This document shows, in pieces, positions 34,040 to 42,872 of a DNA stretch of 52,686 nucleotides; within the stretch, counting starts at the first letter, position 1, and each line of letters opens with the position of its first letter. The stretch comes from Paludibacteraceae bacterium (lineage in GTDB: Bacteria > Bacteroidota > Bacteroidia > Bacteroidales > Paludibacteraceae). The DNA lies in assembly GCA_017480285.1 (NCBI GenBank), contig JAFVAX010000082.1:1-52686 (forward strand), given 5' to 3'. The position numbers and the translations under genes were made by a program. Under the pieces are notes generated by a model that saw only the letters and a program-made list of their open reading frames with translations, had not been told where the DNA came from and made no database searches.

Positions 34040-37009
34040 TCATATTTTTATCAAAGCGTGTGAGAGGAAGCCGTCGATGAATATCTGCAAATCTTCAGTA
34101 AGGCGGACATGTCTTACGAACTCAGTCTCCTCAACCGCCGGCAAACGATTAAGTTGCTCTTCGTCGTACATATCATCACTACGCGAGAACTCATCAACAT
34201 TGACATACCCCACATTGAAAGAAGTGAGGTTCTGGAAGAAATGCGAGCCTTGCGAAGGGTCAATACGGAAATTCTCCAACGAGCACTCCACCAGTGTCTT
34301 AGCCTCGCTTATATCACTCCAAACGACAGGCACTCCAAGCGATGGTATAGCAGAACCCCAACGACCGAAACCAATCAGCACATAGCCTTTATTTTGCTTT
34401 CGCATCCTGTTGTTCCACTCACGAATAGTTTGAGCCATCTCACGGGTATGCATCGGGTCAAATGAACTTTTCTTTAGATAAATAACATCGCGAACATCCT
34501 GCACCTTACCAATACCCAAAGCACTGTCCGACAAAAGTAACGGTTGCGTCTGGTCAATCTCATCCCAATTGAGTTTAACATTCAGGCTATCAGCAGAAAT
34601 GGGTCGTATTTGAAGTACATTGAAAACCGCTTTACGCAAAGAAGAACTGTCAGTTGGTATATTGGCTGCAAACTCAATCTCAACCGGACATTTCATCTCC
34701 TCACTGGCTATATCTAATAATGTCCTGACTATTTCAGCAAGAGGGAATGTAGAGAATTTCAGCATCGGTGCAAAAGTGATAAATCTCGGACCGGTAGGAT
34801 AACACGAGTCCACTATGCGCAGGTTCTCATAGTCGTAGGTCGAAGCCACAAGTTTAAGCGACTCAAATTGCTCACAATCAGGGATATTCAATCTCGTAAG
34901 GTTTACAGCATCATCAACAGAGGTCTTGAATGCTTCGGGTTCAACCGAGAGAGCAAGCATTGACTTTTGTGTTTCCTGCATAACCAATTCAGGTGTTGAA
35001 GTTTGTAGTGTATGCTTCGGATATTTAGGCGAGAAACGCAGGACTGGTTCTCCGTCAACAACAACCTTGCCTAAGCCGTATGCCACTTTCACGATTCCGT
35101 CTTCGGCTTTCTCGTGTCCGACGGGATAGAAGTTTATACTTCTTGCCACACCCGACAAAGTAGGAAAAAACACTGTTTGCTTCTTTCCGTCTGTTAGCAT
35201 CGTTTGTTCTTCACCACACACTTCCTGCACCACTATTGCCATCTTTTCTTCCGACAGCACATTGGCAGTTGAAGCGATATATCCCCTTGCGGAAGCAAAA
35301 TAGACAGCCGCATACACACTCTTAATAGCCTTTCCCAAAAGCCTCAACTGCTGGTCTTCGTTCTCGGTTGAAGGTATCATATATGTTGAATACACACCTG
35401 CAAAAGGTTGATAATAAGAGTCTTCCAATTTTGACGATGAGCGCACGGCAAGCGGTTTGTTGGTTACGCGAATAAAATGCCGCAGTGCATCGTTGAGGTC
35501 TTGTGGTAGTGTTGATGCAACGAACTCGGATAGTATCTCCTCATCGGACAGGTCTGACTCGATGACATATTGCAGTCCGTTGTCGTAGATAAACCTGTCG
35601 AAGAATTCGGTTGTAACCACCATAGTACGAGGAACGAGCACTCTGACATCCTCCCATCTGTCGTAAAGATTATACTTCTGCAAAATGTGATTAAGGAAAG
35701 CCAGACCACGAGCCTTACCACCCAGGCTGCTACTGCCTAAACGCGAGAACCAAATAGTGTCGTTGTAGGTATCGGGGTTGTATTTAGCCACTACACCTTG
35801 CGACTGGTTGATGCGATAATCGTGTATGAGAGCGATGTTTTTCTGTCGTACATTCTCTATGTCGTTTTCGTCTTTGATCTTAAGTTTATTAACTTCCCTG
35901 CCAACGGCAAAAAGTCCGCGTGCATAGAGCCATTTGGAGAGATAGTTGTTGTCGGACAACCGACGGAACGCCCTTGCAGGGATAGTAGATATGATGCGCT
36001 CAAAACCTTCAAGGTCGTTAGCACGGGCTATCTCTCTGCCGGATTTAGGGTCGATAGCCACAAAATCGCCAAAGCCGAACTCGCGACCGATATAATCGCT
36101 CAGTTGTTGCGTAAGCGTCTTACTTGTTTTTACTACAAACCCCGCCCCCAACTGCTTTGCCACCGTACGCATTGACTCTTGCGAGGACTGCATCAAAACA
36201 GGCATTGTAGGTATATCCTCACGAATAAGACGGCAAAGGTCTAAGCCTGCATCTAACTTCTCTTTTTCCGGTTCATCGCCTTTATGAATTACAAAACCTA
36301 TATCGGAAATAACACCAATGATGTTCCGGCTATATTTTCTGTATATCTCCACCGCTTCATCGTAACAGGTAGCCATCAGCACTTTAGGTCGGGAGCGTTT
36401 GCGCAACAGTTGCTGTTTCTCGTTGAGCGCATCGCGTATGGCGATACTATTCTGCTGAAGCACCAGCTTATAGAGTAGTGGCAGATATGTGGAATAATAT
36501 CTTTCAGAGTCTTCAATAAGAAGTATCGCCCGAACTTCTTCTTTCAGTATGTCGTGGTCTGCATTGAGTTTGTCCTCAAGCAGTTTGATGATAGCAATGA
36601 TAAGGTCGGTAGAGTTGTTCCAACAAAAGACATAGTCAATATCGCTCTGTTGTGCCTCACGAATACGGGCATAGACGGTTTTTGAATACGAAGTAAGCAG
36701 CACTATAGGAGTGTTTGTGGCGAGTTGCTTCATCTGTCGGGCAAAATCGAAAGTGTCGGAGACGGTGCCGTTGTGCATCATCATGACGAGGTCAAACTGC
36801 TCGCCACTACGAACAAGCTGAAGCCCGTCGTCTTTCGTCTCAACCCGAACGATAGAAGGCGGATTGCTCAAGTTCAGTTCCGCATATTCCTGCGCAATCT
36901 GAACATCAATACGACCATCTTCTTCAAGTACAAAACTGTCGTAGTTGGTACATACCAACAATATACGCTTTATTCGAACCGACATAAGGCTCGTCAAATC
37001 ACCTTCCAT
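34040..37009 (-). CDS. Receiver-like / PEP-synthase-type ATP-binding hybrid protein
   Basis: A 989-residue cytoplasmic protein (ATG at 36985 is an alternative). Residues about 12-150 and 160-310 look like two receiver domains (IVLLTSYSK; ISDIGF with Asp236; MPVLMQSSQ and GAGFVVKTS). A linker leads to a PPDK/PEP-synthase N-terminal ATP-grasp domain (about 420-860): SSSLGGKARGLAFLN at 426-440, AVRSSSKLEDS and FAGVYSTY. The phosphohistidine and PEP-binding TIM-barrel domains are missing. It therefore cannot make PEP itself. It may pass phosphate or bind a nucleotide under control of the receiver part. It forms a single-gene unit. Confidence 0.8.
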   Translation of the reverse strand: MEGDLTSLMSVRIKRILLVCTNYDSFVLEEDGRIDVQIAQEYAELNLSNPPSIVRVETKDDGLQLVRSGEQFDLVMMMHNGTVSDTFDFARQMKQLATNTPIVLLTSYSKTVYARIREAQQSDIDYVFCWNNSTDLIIAIIKLLEDKLNADHDILKEEVRAILLIEDSERYYSTYLPLLYKLVLQQNSIAIRDALNEKQQLLRKRSRPKVLMATCYDEAVEIYRKYSRNIIGVISDIGFVIHKGDEPEKEKLDAGLDLCRLIREDIPTMPVLMQSSQESMRTVAKQLGAGFVVKTSKTLTQQLSDYIGREFGFGDFVAIDPKSGREIARANDLEGFERIISTIPARAFRRLSDNNYLSKWLYARGLFAVGREVNKLKIKDENDIENVRQKNIALIHDYRINQSQGVVAKYNPDTYNDTIWFSRLGSSSLGGKARGLAFLNHILQKYNLYDRWEDVRVLVPRTMVVTTEFFDRFIYDNGLQYVIESDLSDEEILSEFVASTLPQDLNDALRHFIRVTNKPLAVRSSSKLEDSYYQPFAGVYSTYMIPSTENEDQQLRLLGKAIKSVYAAVYFASARGYIASTANVLSEEKMAIVVQEVCGEEQTMLTDGKKQTVFFPTLSGVARSINFYPVGHEKAEDGIVKVAYGLGKVVVDGEPVLRFSPKYPKHTLQTSTPELVMQETQKSMLALSVEPEAFKTSVDDAVNLTRLNIPDCEQFESLKLVASTYDYENLRIVDSCYPTGPRFITFAPMLKFSTFPLAEIVRTLLDIASEEMKCPVEIEFAANIPTDSSSLRKAVFNVLQIRPISADSLNVKLNWDEIDQTQPLLLSDSALGIGKVQDVRDVIYLKKSSFDPMHTREMAQTIREWNNRMRKQNKGYVLIGFGRWGSAIPSLGVPVVWSDISEAKTLVECSLENFRIDPSQGSHFFQNLTSFNVGYVNVDEFSRSDDMYDEEQLNRLPAVEETEFVRHVRLTEDLQIFIDGFLSHALIKI

Positions 37010-37024
37010 AGATAGTTAATAGTT

Positions 37025-37146
37025 AATAATTGATATTTAATATCTCATAATAATTGATATTTGATATCTCATAATAATTGATATTTAATATCTCATAATA
37101 ATTGATATTTAATATCCTCATAATAATTGATATTTAATATCCTCAT
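37025..37146. repeat. Five tandem 24/25-bp repeats
   Basis: Unit AATAATTGATATTTAATATCTCAT: copies at 37025-37048, 37049-37072, 37073-37096 (24 bp) and 37097-37121, 37122-37146 (25 bp, an extra C). Each holds the palindrome GATATT-T-AATATC. The last unit runs directly into the palindromic repeat at 37143-37166, and GATATTTGATAT recurs just after. They fill the divergent gap between the PEP-synthase-like gene and the lolA-like gene. Confidence 0.95.
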
Positions 37147-37166
37147 CCTGACGAAGGTCAGGATCT
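37143..37166. repeat. Interspersed palindromic repeat, ATCCTGAC variant
   Basis: TCATCCTGAC-GAAG-GTCAGGATCT. A compensatory change on both arms compared with the ATTCTGAC copies keeps the 8-bp stem. Confidence 0.85.
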
Positions 37167-37235
37167 AAAATATTTGATATTTGATATTATTCCATCTTCC
37201 AACTTTCAACTTATTTCTGCAAATATAATACTTTT

Positions 37236-37267
37236 TTTGCAAAAAATAGTTTTTTTTTGTAACTTTG
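37236..37267 (+). promoter_or_regulatory. Promoter of the lolA-like operon
   Basis: TTTG (37236-37239), 20 bp, TAACTTTG (37260-37267), 20 bp before the ATG at 37288. A minus-strand -7 element TATATTTG (37227-37220) close by may serve the PEP-synthase-like gene. Confidence 0.75.
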
Positions 37268-37287
37268 TATGCTTAATTTTTACTAAA

Positions 37288-37896
37288 ATGAATAAGTTTT
37301 TTTATATTTTTGCTATTTTACTGCTTACTGCCGGCGTTAATGCCGAAGAATTATCCGACAAAGTACTTGCCCTAAATAGTAAAACCCAAAATTTCACGGG
37401 TACTTTCAGCGAGACAAAATCAATGCCCAAACTGAAAAAAGAGACTCATAAATCAGGCAATATCTATTTCCTGAGTCCTAACGATTTACTGATGGACTAT
37501 ACCGACCCCAAAACCGACTGGAGCCTTCTTGGTGAAAACCTGTTCAAGGTTCAGCGCGGCTCGCATCTACAGAAGTTCAATCTGAAAAAAGAGGACGACA
37601 GGATGAGCGTATTCCATAAGACACTCATTTACAGTATGCGCGGAGATGTTGAGTCGGTTGCCAAAGTGAATGATGCCACGATAAAGGCAGAAAACACGGG
37701 GGTTGAGATATGTTTTCACTTGAAAAAGAACAAACCTCAAAAAATCGGAGTTACGGAAATGTTGCTTGTTTATGATGCTCCGACAGGACTTATCAAGACA
37801 CTCAAACTTATCGAAGCAAACGGCATCAGCACTACATATACCACTCAAAATATGCAGAGCAACACAACTATCGACAAGGCAGTATTCAGCAAATGA
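37288..37896 (+). CDS. LolA-like periplasmic lipoprotein carrier
   Basis: A 202-residue protein with signal peptide MNKFFYIFAILLLTAGVNA. The mature part has the LolA pattern: short N-terminal helix, then a half-barrel of strands (FTGTFSETKSMPKL, SGNIYFLSPNDLLMDYTDP, LLVYDAPTGLIKTLKLIE). It should ferry lipoproteins or a similar lipid across the periplasm. I took the ATG at 37288, which gives a good signal peptide just past the promoter. The fusion gene starts within its stop codon (ATGA). Confidence 0.82.
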   Translation: MNKFFYIFAILLLTAGVNAEELSDKVLALNSKTQNFTGTFSETKSMPKLKKETHKSGNIYFLSPNDLLMDYTDPKTDWSLLGENLFKVQRGSHLQKFNLKKEDDRMSVFHKTLIYSMRGDVESVAKVNDATIKAENTGVEICFHLKKNKPQKIGVTEMLLVYDAPTGLIKTLKLIEANGISTTYTTQNMQSNTTIDKAVFSK

Positions 37897-40307
37897 TTAT
37901 GAAACGAGCATTACCTTTCATAGCCGTTACAATTGCAATGATTATATGGGGCGGTTCGAGCATTGCGAGCAAGCAGGCACTGATGGTGTTGCCCCCACTG
38001 ACGATGGTAAGTCTGCGATTTGCTTGTGCCATTGTGCTGATGCTATGTGTCGGACTTCTCACCGGTAGTCTTAACCGATTAGACAAAAAGGACTTACCGC
38101 TTTTCCTCTTTACCGGTTTCATACAACCTTTTGCTTACTATATTATTGAGAGTTATGGTCTTAGAGCACTTGCTTCGCCTACAATAGCCGAAGTAGAACT
38201 CTCTACCGAACCACTGATTGCACCTATCTTGGCATATTTCATCATAAAAGAGAAAATCACTCTAAACAACATCATAGGCATACTCATTTCCACAGCAGGT
38301 GTGCTACTGATGATTTTTGTCGGGTCTGATAATTTTGAGATTGGCTCGCCTTGGGGCTTTCTGCTTCTTTTCGGGGCGGTTATGATTGCAGCCATTTACA
38401 GTATCACACTAAAGAAAATACCTGAGAAATACAACGATTACAGCACTATCTTCTATGTGCAACTGTTCGGTTTTATGTTTTTTATCCCTACATTTTGCAT
38501 CGTTGACTTGCCTCACCTGCTTTCACACCCTGTCTTGACAAACGCAGATTGGACAAAAGTTATATTGTCTATCGGATATTTGAGTATCTTTGCCTCAATA
38601 GTGGCGTATGTGCTTTTCTGCTACGCCATTCGTAAAATAGGGGTTACACTGACTAACACCTTCAACAACATACGCCCTGTTTTTACGGCACTTATAATGC
38701 TGTTGCTTTTCCATGAACATCTGCCTTGGCAAAAGTGGGTTGCTATGCTTATAGTAATTGTTGGTCTGTATATCTGCCAACTTAAAAAACCGCTTTTAAG
38801 TTTCAGTAAGAACAAAGCAACGATTTTTGCGCTTGTAATAATAAGTGTTTTTAGTTTTTCCCAAAGCCTGACCGCCTCGCCCAAACGCGAGATGCGCGCC
38901 GCATGGATAGCCACTGTGGCAAACATCGACTGGCCCAAACAAGAACACATCGGCAATACAGAAAAGCAAAAAGCCGATATGATTTCAATGCTCAACCGGC
39001 TTCAGGCATTGCATTTCAATACTGTTATCTTTCAAGTTCGCCCAACGGCAGACGCTCTATACTACTCTGATTTAGAGCCTTTTTCTCATTGGGTGTCAGG
39101 CAAACAAGGCATTAAGAACGACACTTGCTACGACCCGCTTGAGTTCGTCGTTCAAGAAGCCCATAAGCGGTGTATAGATGTACATGTATGGCTCAATCCA
39201 TATCGGGTTACCAACAAGTTTGACACTGCACAAATGGACAGTTCGCATATTTTCTTCAAACACAAAGAGTGGTTTTGGAAATACGGCGACAAGTGGTATT
39301 TCGACCCCGGACTTGACCAAACACGACAATGGCTCTGCAAAATAGTGGAAGACATTGTTCATCGCTACGATATTGATGCCGTTCATTTCGACGACTATTT
39401 CTACCCGTATCCCATTGGTGGCAAACCTCTGCCGGATAGAAAGACTTTTGAAAAATACCCGCGAGGATTCAGCAACATCAACGATTGGCGACGCAACAAT
39501 GTCAATCTTGTAATACAGGAATTGAGCAAGGTTATCAAAAAAGAAAAGCCTTGGGTCGAGTTCGGTATATCGCCTTTCGGAGTGTGGCGCAACAAAGCCT
39601 CTGACCCACAGAGAGGCAGCGACACACAAGCCGGTATTCAAAACTACGACAACCTATATGCCGATATCCTGCTTTGGATGAACCGTGGCTGGATTGACTA
39701 TGTTATGCCACAACTCTATTGGGAAATAGGCAAAACCGTAGCTGACTATAAGACACTTGCTTATTGGTGGGCTGAAAACACGGGATTGTGCAACCTATAT
39801 ATCGGACATTTTGCCTCGCAACTGACCAACAAAAAAGCGGCTCTTGCCTTCAGAACGCCCAACGAAATATGCCGACAACTTAGACTGAATGCACAAATAC
39901 CTCAAATACAAGGTTCGGCTATGTATAGCAGTGCGCCAATGCTGAAAAACCCGCAAGGCATACTCGACAGTTTGAAAAACAACTTCTATGCCAACTATGC
40001 ACTGCCCCCCATACGCAAGAACCTGCCACTGCACCACTCTACCCTTGCACCAAGAAATCTGCAACTCACAAACGATACACTCTATTGGCAACAAACCGAT
40101 AATCTGACTGCCTATTTCGTCGTATATCGTTTTCCAAAAGACGAACAACCTGATTTTGACAACCCGAGATATATCTACAGTCTTACCCGCCAACCGAAAA
40201 TATGCCTTAAAGGACAAGATTTGCGCGAAGTGAAGTTCTGTATTACCGCTATCAACCGCTACAAACAAGAAAGTCTGCCATGCACCTTGAGCAACTATAC
40301 ATACTGA
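37893..40307 (+). CDS. EamA (DMT) transporter fused to a DigH/YddW-like GHL10 glycoside hydrolase
   Basis: An 804-residue fusion. Residues 1-298 are a complete ten-TM EamA/DMT transporter (IIWGGSSIASKQAL; LSTEPLIAPILAYFII; LTNTFNNIRPVFTALIM). Residues about 306-322 are an extra hydrophobic segment ending SQSLTASPKREMRAAW. This is how the signal peptide and first strand of free-standing GHL10 hydrolases look. Residues 333-690 are a GHL10 TIM barrel (NTVIFQVRPTADALYYS, VHVWLNPYRV, AVHFDDYFYPYP, FGISPFGVWRN, YVMPQLYWE), close to E. coli DigH (YddW), which cleaves denuded peptidoglycan. Residues about 710-804 resemble a fibronectin III-like domain. There is no stop, ATG, GTG or TTG at the junction that could restore two genes. 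Confidence 0.85.
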   Translation: MIMKRALPFIAVTIAMIIWGGSSIASKQALMVLPPLTMVSLRFACAIVLMLCVGLLTGSLNRLDKKDLPLFLFTGFIQPFAYYIIESYGLRALASPTIAEVELSTEPLIAPILAYFIIKEKITLNNIIGILISTAGVLLMIFVGSDNFEIGSPWGFLLLFGAVMIAAIYSITLKKIPEKYNDYSTIFYVQLFGFMFFIPTFCIVDLPHLLSHPVLTNADWTKVILSIGYLSIFASIVAYVLFCYAIRKIGVTLTNTFNNIRPVFTALIMLLLFHEHLPWQKWVAMLIVIVGLYICQLKKPLLSFSKNKATIFALVIISVFSFSQSLTASPKREMRAAWIATVANIDWPKQEHIGNTEKQKADMISMLNRLQALHFNTVIFQVRPTADALYYSDLEPFSHWVSGKQGIKNDTCYDPLEFVVQEAHKRCIDVHVWLNPYRVTNKFDTAQMDSSHIFFKHKEWFWKYGDKWYFDPGLDQTRQWLCKIVEDIVHRYDIDAVHFDDYFYPYPIGGKPLPDRKTFEKYPRGFSNINDWRRNNVNLVIQELSKVIKKEKPWVEFGISPFGVWRNKASDPQRGSDTQAGIQNYDNLYADILLWMNRGWIDYVMPQLYWEIGKTVADYKTLAYWWAENTGLCNLYIGHFASQLTNKKAALAFRTPNEICRQLRLNAQIPQIQGSAMYSSAPMLKNPQGILDSLKNNFYANYALPPIRKNLPLHHSTLAPRNLQLTNDTLYWQQTDNLTAYFVVYRFPKDEQPDFDNPRYIYSLTRQPKICLKGQDLREVKFCITAINRYKQESLPCTLSNYTY

Positions 40308-41431
40308 ACTACAAGAACATAGAAGAAGCTGACCTGCAACTGTCGGAAAAAATGAATTGTTTTGTAGGCGACAATGGCATGGGCAAGACCAATGTGCTTG
40401 ATGCCGTCTATTATCTTGCACTTACCAAATCGGCTTTCCTGAGTCAGGACTCGCTCAACATAAGGCACGGAGCGGAGTTTGCCCTACTGAAAGGCACTTT
40501 TCAACGATTGGGACAAACAGAGCAGATTGACTGTGGCATCAAACCGAAAGTTAGGAAACAGTTTCGTCGCAACGGCAAAGAGTATCAACGACTTACAGAC
40601 CATATCGGACTCTTTCCGCTTGTGCTTGTATCACCCAAAGACATACGCCTTATTGAAGACGGAAGCGACGAACGCCGACAGTTTATTGACAGTATCATCT
40701 CACAAATCGACAAGACCTATCTGAACAACCTGCTACGCTACAACCAATATCTCAAGCAACGCAACGCACTGCTCAAACAGATGGCAGACAAGGCAGAAAA
40801 ACAAGGGTTTGCCACAACTCAAATGCAGTTTCAGACTGTACTGCAAACGCTCAATGAGCAGATGTCAGACTTGGCTAAACCTATCTTTGAATGTAGGAAT
40901 AAGTTTGTAGAACTTTTCAACCCTATCTTCAAGCAGGTATATTCATATCTTGCAAGCAACAAAGAAGAAGTGGAACTCAGTTACCATTCGCAGTTACACC
41001 AGAGAGACATGCTTTCGGCTATGCAACAAACCCTTGAGCGCGACCTTATCTTAGGTTGGACCTCGCAAGGTATTCATAAAGACGACATTGAGATGAGCAT
41101 CGCCGACTATCCGCTTAAGCAGGTAGGCAGCCAAGGACAACAGAAGACTTTTCTCGTAGCGCTCAAACTTTCGCAAGCCATCTACCTGTTTGAAAACAGC
41201 AACGAGACAAACACCGAAAAACCAATTCTGCTTTTAGACGATATATTCGACAAACTCGACAGCGAGAGAGTCGGCAAAATCATTGAACTTGTACAGACCA
41301 GCAACTTCGGTCAGATATTCATAACGGATACCGACCGACAACATATAACAGAACTTATCAAACCATTCAGCAACACCGCAAAAGTCTTGCTCGTGGAGAA
41401 CGGAAAAATAAGCAACTACAAAAACTTGTAA
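40280..41431 (+). CDS. recF: DNA repair/recombination ATPase RecF
   Basis: A 383-residue SMC-like ABC ATPase. Walker A GDNGMGKTN (about 30-38), signature GSQGQQKTF (about 277), Walker B LLLDDIFDKLD (about 313). It loads RecA at gaps with RecO and RecR. The start overlaps the fusion gene by 28 bp. recF is often near dnaA/dnaN, but here it is embedded in an envelope-gene operon. Confidence 0.95.
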   Translation: MHLEQLYILNYKNIEEADLQLSEKMNCFVGDNGMGKTNVLDAVYYLALTKSAFLSQDSLNIRHGAEFALLKGTFQRLGQTEQIDCGIKPKVRKQFRRNGKEYQRLTDHIGLFPLVLVSPKDIRLIEDGSDERRQFIDSIISQIDKTYLNNLLRYNQYLKQRNALLKQMADKAEKQGFATTQMQFQTVLQTLNEQMSDLAKPIFECRNKFVELFNPIFKQVYSYLASNKEEVELSYHSQLHQRDMLSAMQQTLERDLILGWTSQGIHKDDIEMSIADYPLKQVGSQGQQKTFLVALKLSQAIYLFENSNETNTEKPILLLDDIFDKLDSERVGKIIELVQTSNFGQIFITDTDRQHITELIKPFSNTAKVLLVENGKISNYKNL

Positions 41432-41434
41432 ATC

Positions 41435-41752
41435 ATGGACAACGAATTTCTTGAAACAGAAGAAAAAATTGTAAAGATGCTCAAGACGGTTTTTGACCCC
41501 GAAATACCTGTAAACATCTACGATTTAGGACTTATCTACAAAATCGACCTTCAGGACACCGGCGACCTTTTTATTGAAATGACCCTGACTGCACCGTCCT
41601 GCCCCGCTGCCGATTTCCTTATGGAAGATGTAAAGCAAAAAATGAACAGCATCGATGAGATACGCAATGTGCACATCGACCTTGTTTTTGAACCTGAGTG
41701 GAGCAAAGATATGATGTCGGAAGAAGCCAAATTAGAACTCGGAATGTTGTAA
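41435..41752 (+). CDS. DUF59/MIP18-family Fe-S assembly protein (SufT/PaaD-like)
   Basis: A 105-residue protein. DPEIPVNIYDLGLIY and LTAPSCPAADFL are the DUF59 hallmarks; the Cys in SCPAAD is the conserved one. In Bacteroidota this protein often sits with suf genes and helps mature Fe-S proteins. It follows recF by 3 bp and precedes rlmN, which needs a [4Fe-4S] cluster. Confidence 0.9.
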   Translation: MDNEFLETEEKIVKMLKTVFDPEIPVNIYDLGLIYKIDLQDTGDLFIEMTLTAPSCPAADFLMEDVKQKMNSIDEIRNVHIDLVFEPEWSKDMMSEEAKLELGML

Positions 41753-41778
41753 TCCTACTGAAACATTAAAGACACAAT

Positions 41779-42861
41779 ATGCAAAGTCTTTTTGGAAAAA
41801 CATTAGAAGAACTTGAGCAAATTATAAGCGATTTGAAGCAACCCCGCTTTGTTGCCAAGCAGTTGGCTCAGTGGCTCTATGAGAAAAGGGCAACTGAGTT
41901 TGCTGAAATGACCAACCTCTCGCTCAAACTAAGGACCTCCCTTCAAGACAACTATACCATAGGCAGATATGCACCCATTAAATACGCACAAAGTACTGAC
42001 GGAACAAAAAAATACTTGTTCAAAGTAGCCGAAAATCAGTTTGTCGAAACCGTCTATCTGCCTGAAAACGACCGACATACACTATGTATCTCTACGCAAG
42101 CCGGTTGCAAAATGGGATGCGCTTTCTGTATGACTGGCACACTCGGTTTTCACGGCAACCTGTCAGCAGGAGAAATACTCAACCAAATATATTCCATACC
42201 TGAAAGCAAACTCATAACCAACATTGTCGTCATGGGCGAAGGCGAACCTTGCGACAATATCGACAATGTGCTGACTGCCCTGAAAATCCTTACTTCCGGC
42301 TACGCCCTTGCTTGGAGTCCGAAAAGGATAACCGTTTCGTCAGTCGGCTATGTGCCGGGCTTGAGACGACTGCTTGAAGAAACCGACTGCCATATAGCCA
42401 TCAGTCTGCACAACCCTATCGCAAGAGAAAGGGCTGAAATAATGCCTATTGAAAAACGCTATCCGATAGAGCAAGTTGTGCAACTGCTCCGACAATACGA
42501 TTTTGCTCACCAACGGCGACTGTCATTCGAGTATATCTGTTTCCACGGTCAGAACGATACCATTCGTTATGCTAACGCACTTCGTAAATTGCTTAATGGC
42601 CTGCCGTCAAGAGTTAATCTAATCAAATTCCACCAAACAGAAAGTAATATTCATACAACAACCGCCTCTGAACTTTGCTCGTCAGACGAACAGCAGATGC
42701 TTTGGCTTCGCGACTATCTTTCTGACAGTGGCATAACTTGCACCATACGACGCTCGCGTGGCGAAGATATTCTTGCCGCATGCGGTATGCTCGTGAATGC
42801 ACTGACCGGGCATCCTAACGAAGGTAAGAATCTAAAAAATGATAACAACAAGATAAAATAA
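41779..42861 (+). CDS. rlmN: 23S rRNA/tRNA (adenine-C2)-methyltransferase RlmN
   Basis: A 360-residue radical-SAM enzyme. The cluster motif is CKMGCAFC (about 110-117, CxxxCxxC), MGEGEPCDN follows, and the second catalytic Cys is in ILAACGMLVN near the end. It methylates A2503 of 23S rRNA. The last residues (GHPNEGKNLKNDNNKIK) come from a degraded copy of the palindromic repeat (42810-42833), which replaced the original end of the gene and its stop. Confidence 0.95.
   Translation: MQSLFGKTLEELEQIISDLKQPRFVAKQLAQWLYEKRATEFAEMTNLSLKLRTSLQDNYTIGRYAPIKYAQSTDGTKKYLFKVAENQFVETVYLPENDRHTLCISTQAGCKMGCAFCMTGTLGFHGNLSAGEILNQIYSIPESKLITNIVVMGEGEPCDNIDNVLTALKILTSGYALAWSPKRITVSSVGYVPGLRRLLEETDCHIAISLHNPIARERAEIMPIEKRYPIEQVVQLLRQYDFAHQRRLSFEYICFHGQNDTIRYANALRKLLNGLPSRVNLIKFHQTESNIHTTTASELCSSDEQQMLWLRDYLSDSGITCTIRRSRGEDILAACGMLVNALTGHPNEGKNLKNDNNKIK
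42810..42833. repeat. Degenerate palindromic repeat inside the 3' end of rlmN
   Basis: GCATCCTAACGAAGGTAAGAATCT aligns with TCATCCTGACGAAGGTCAGGATCT. Changes on both arms have lost part of the stem, and the TAA/TGA-bearing frame is read through. Confidence 0.7.
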
Positions 42862-42872
42862 AATCCAATAAT

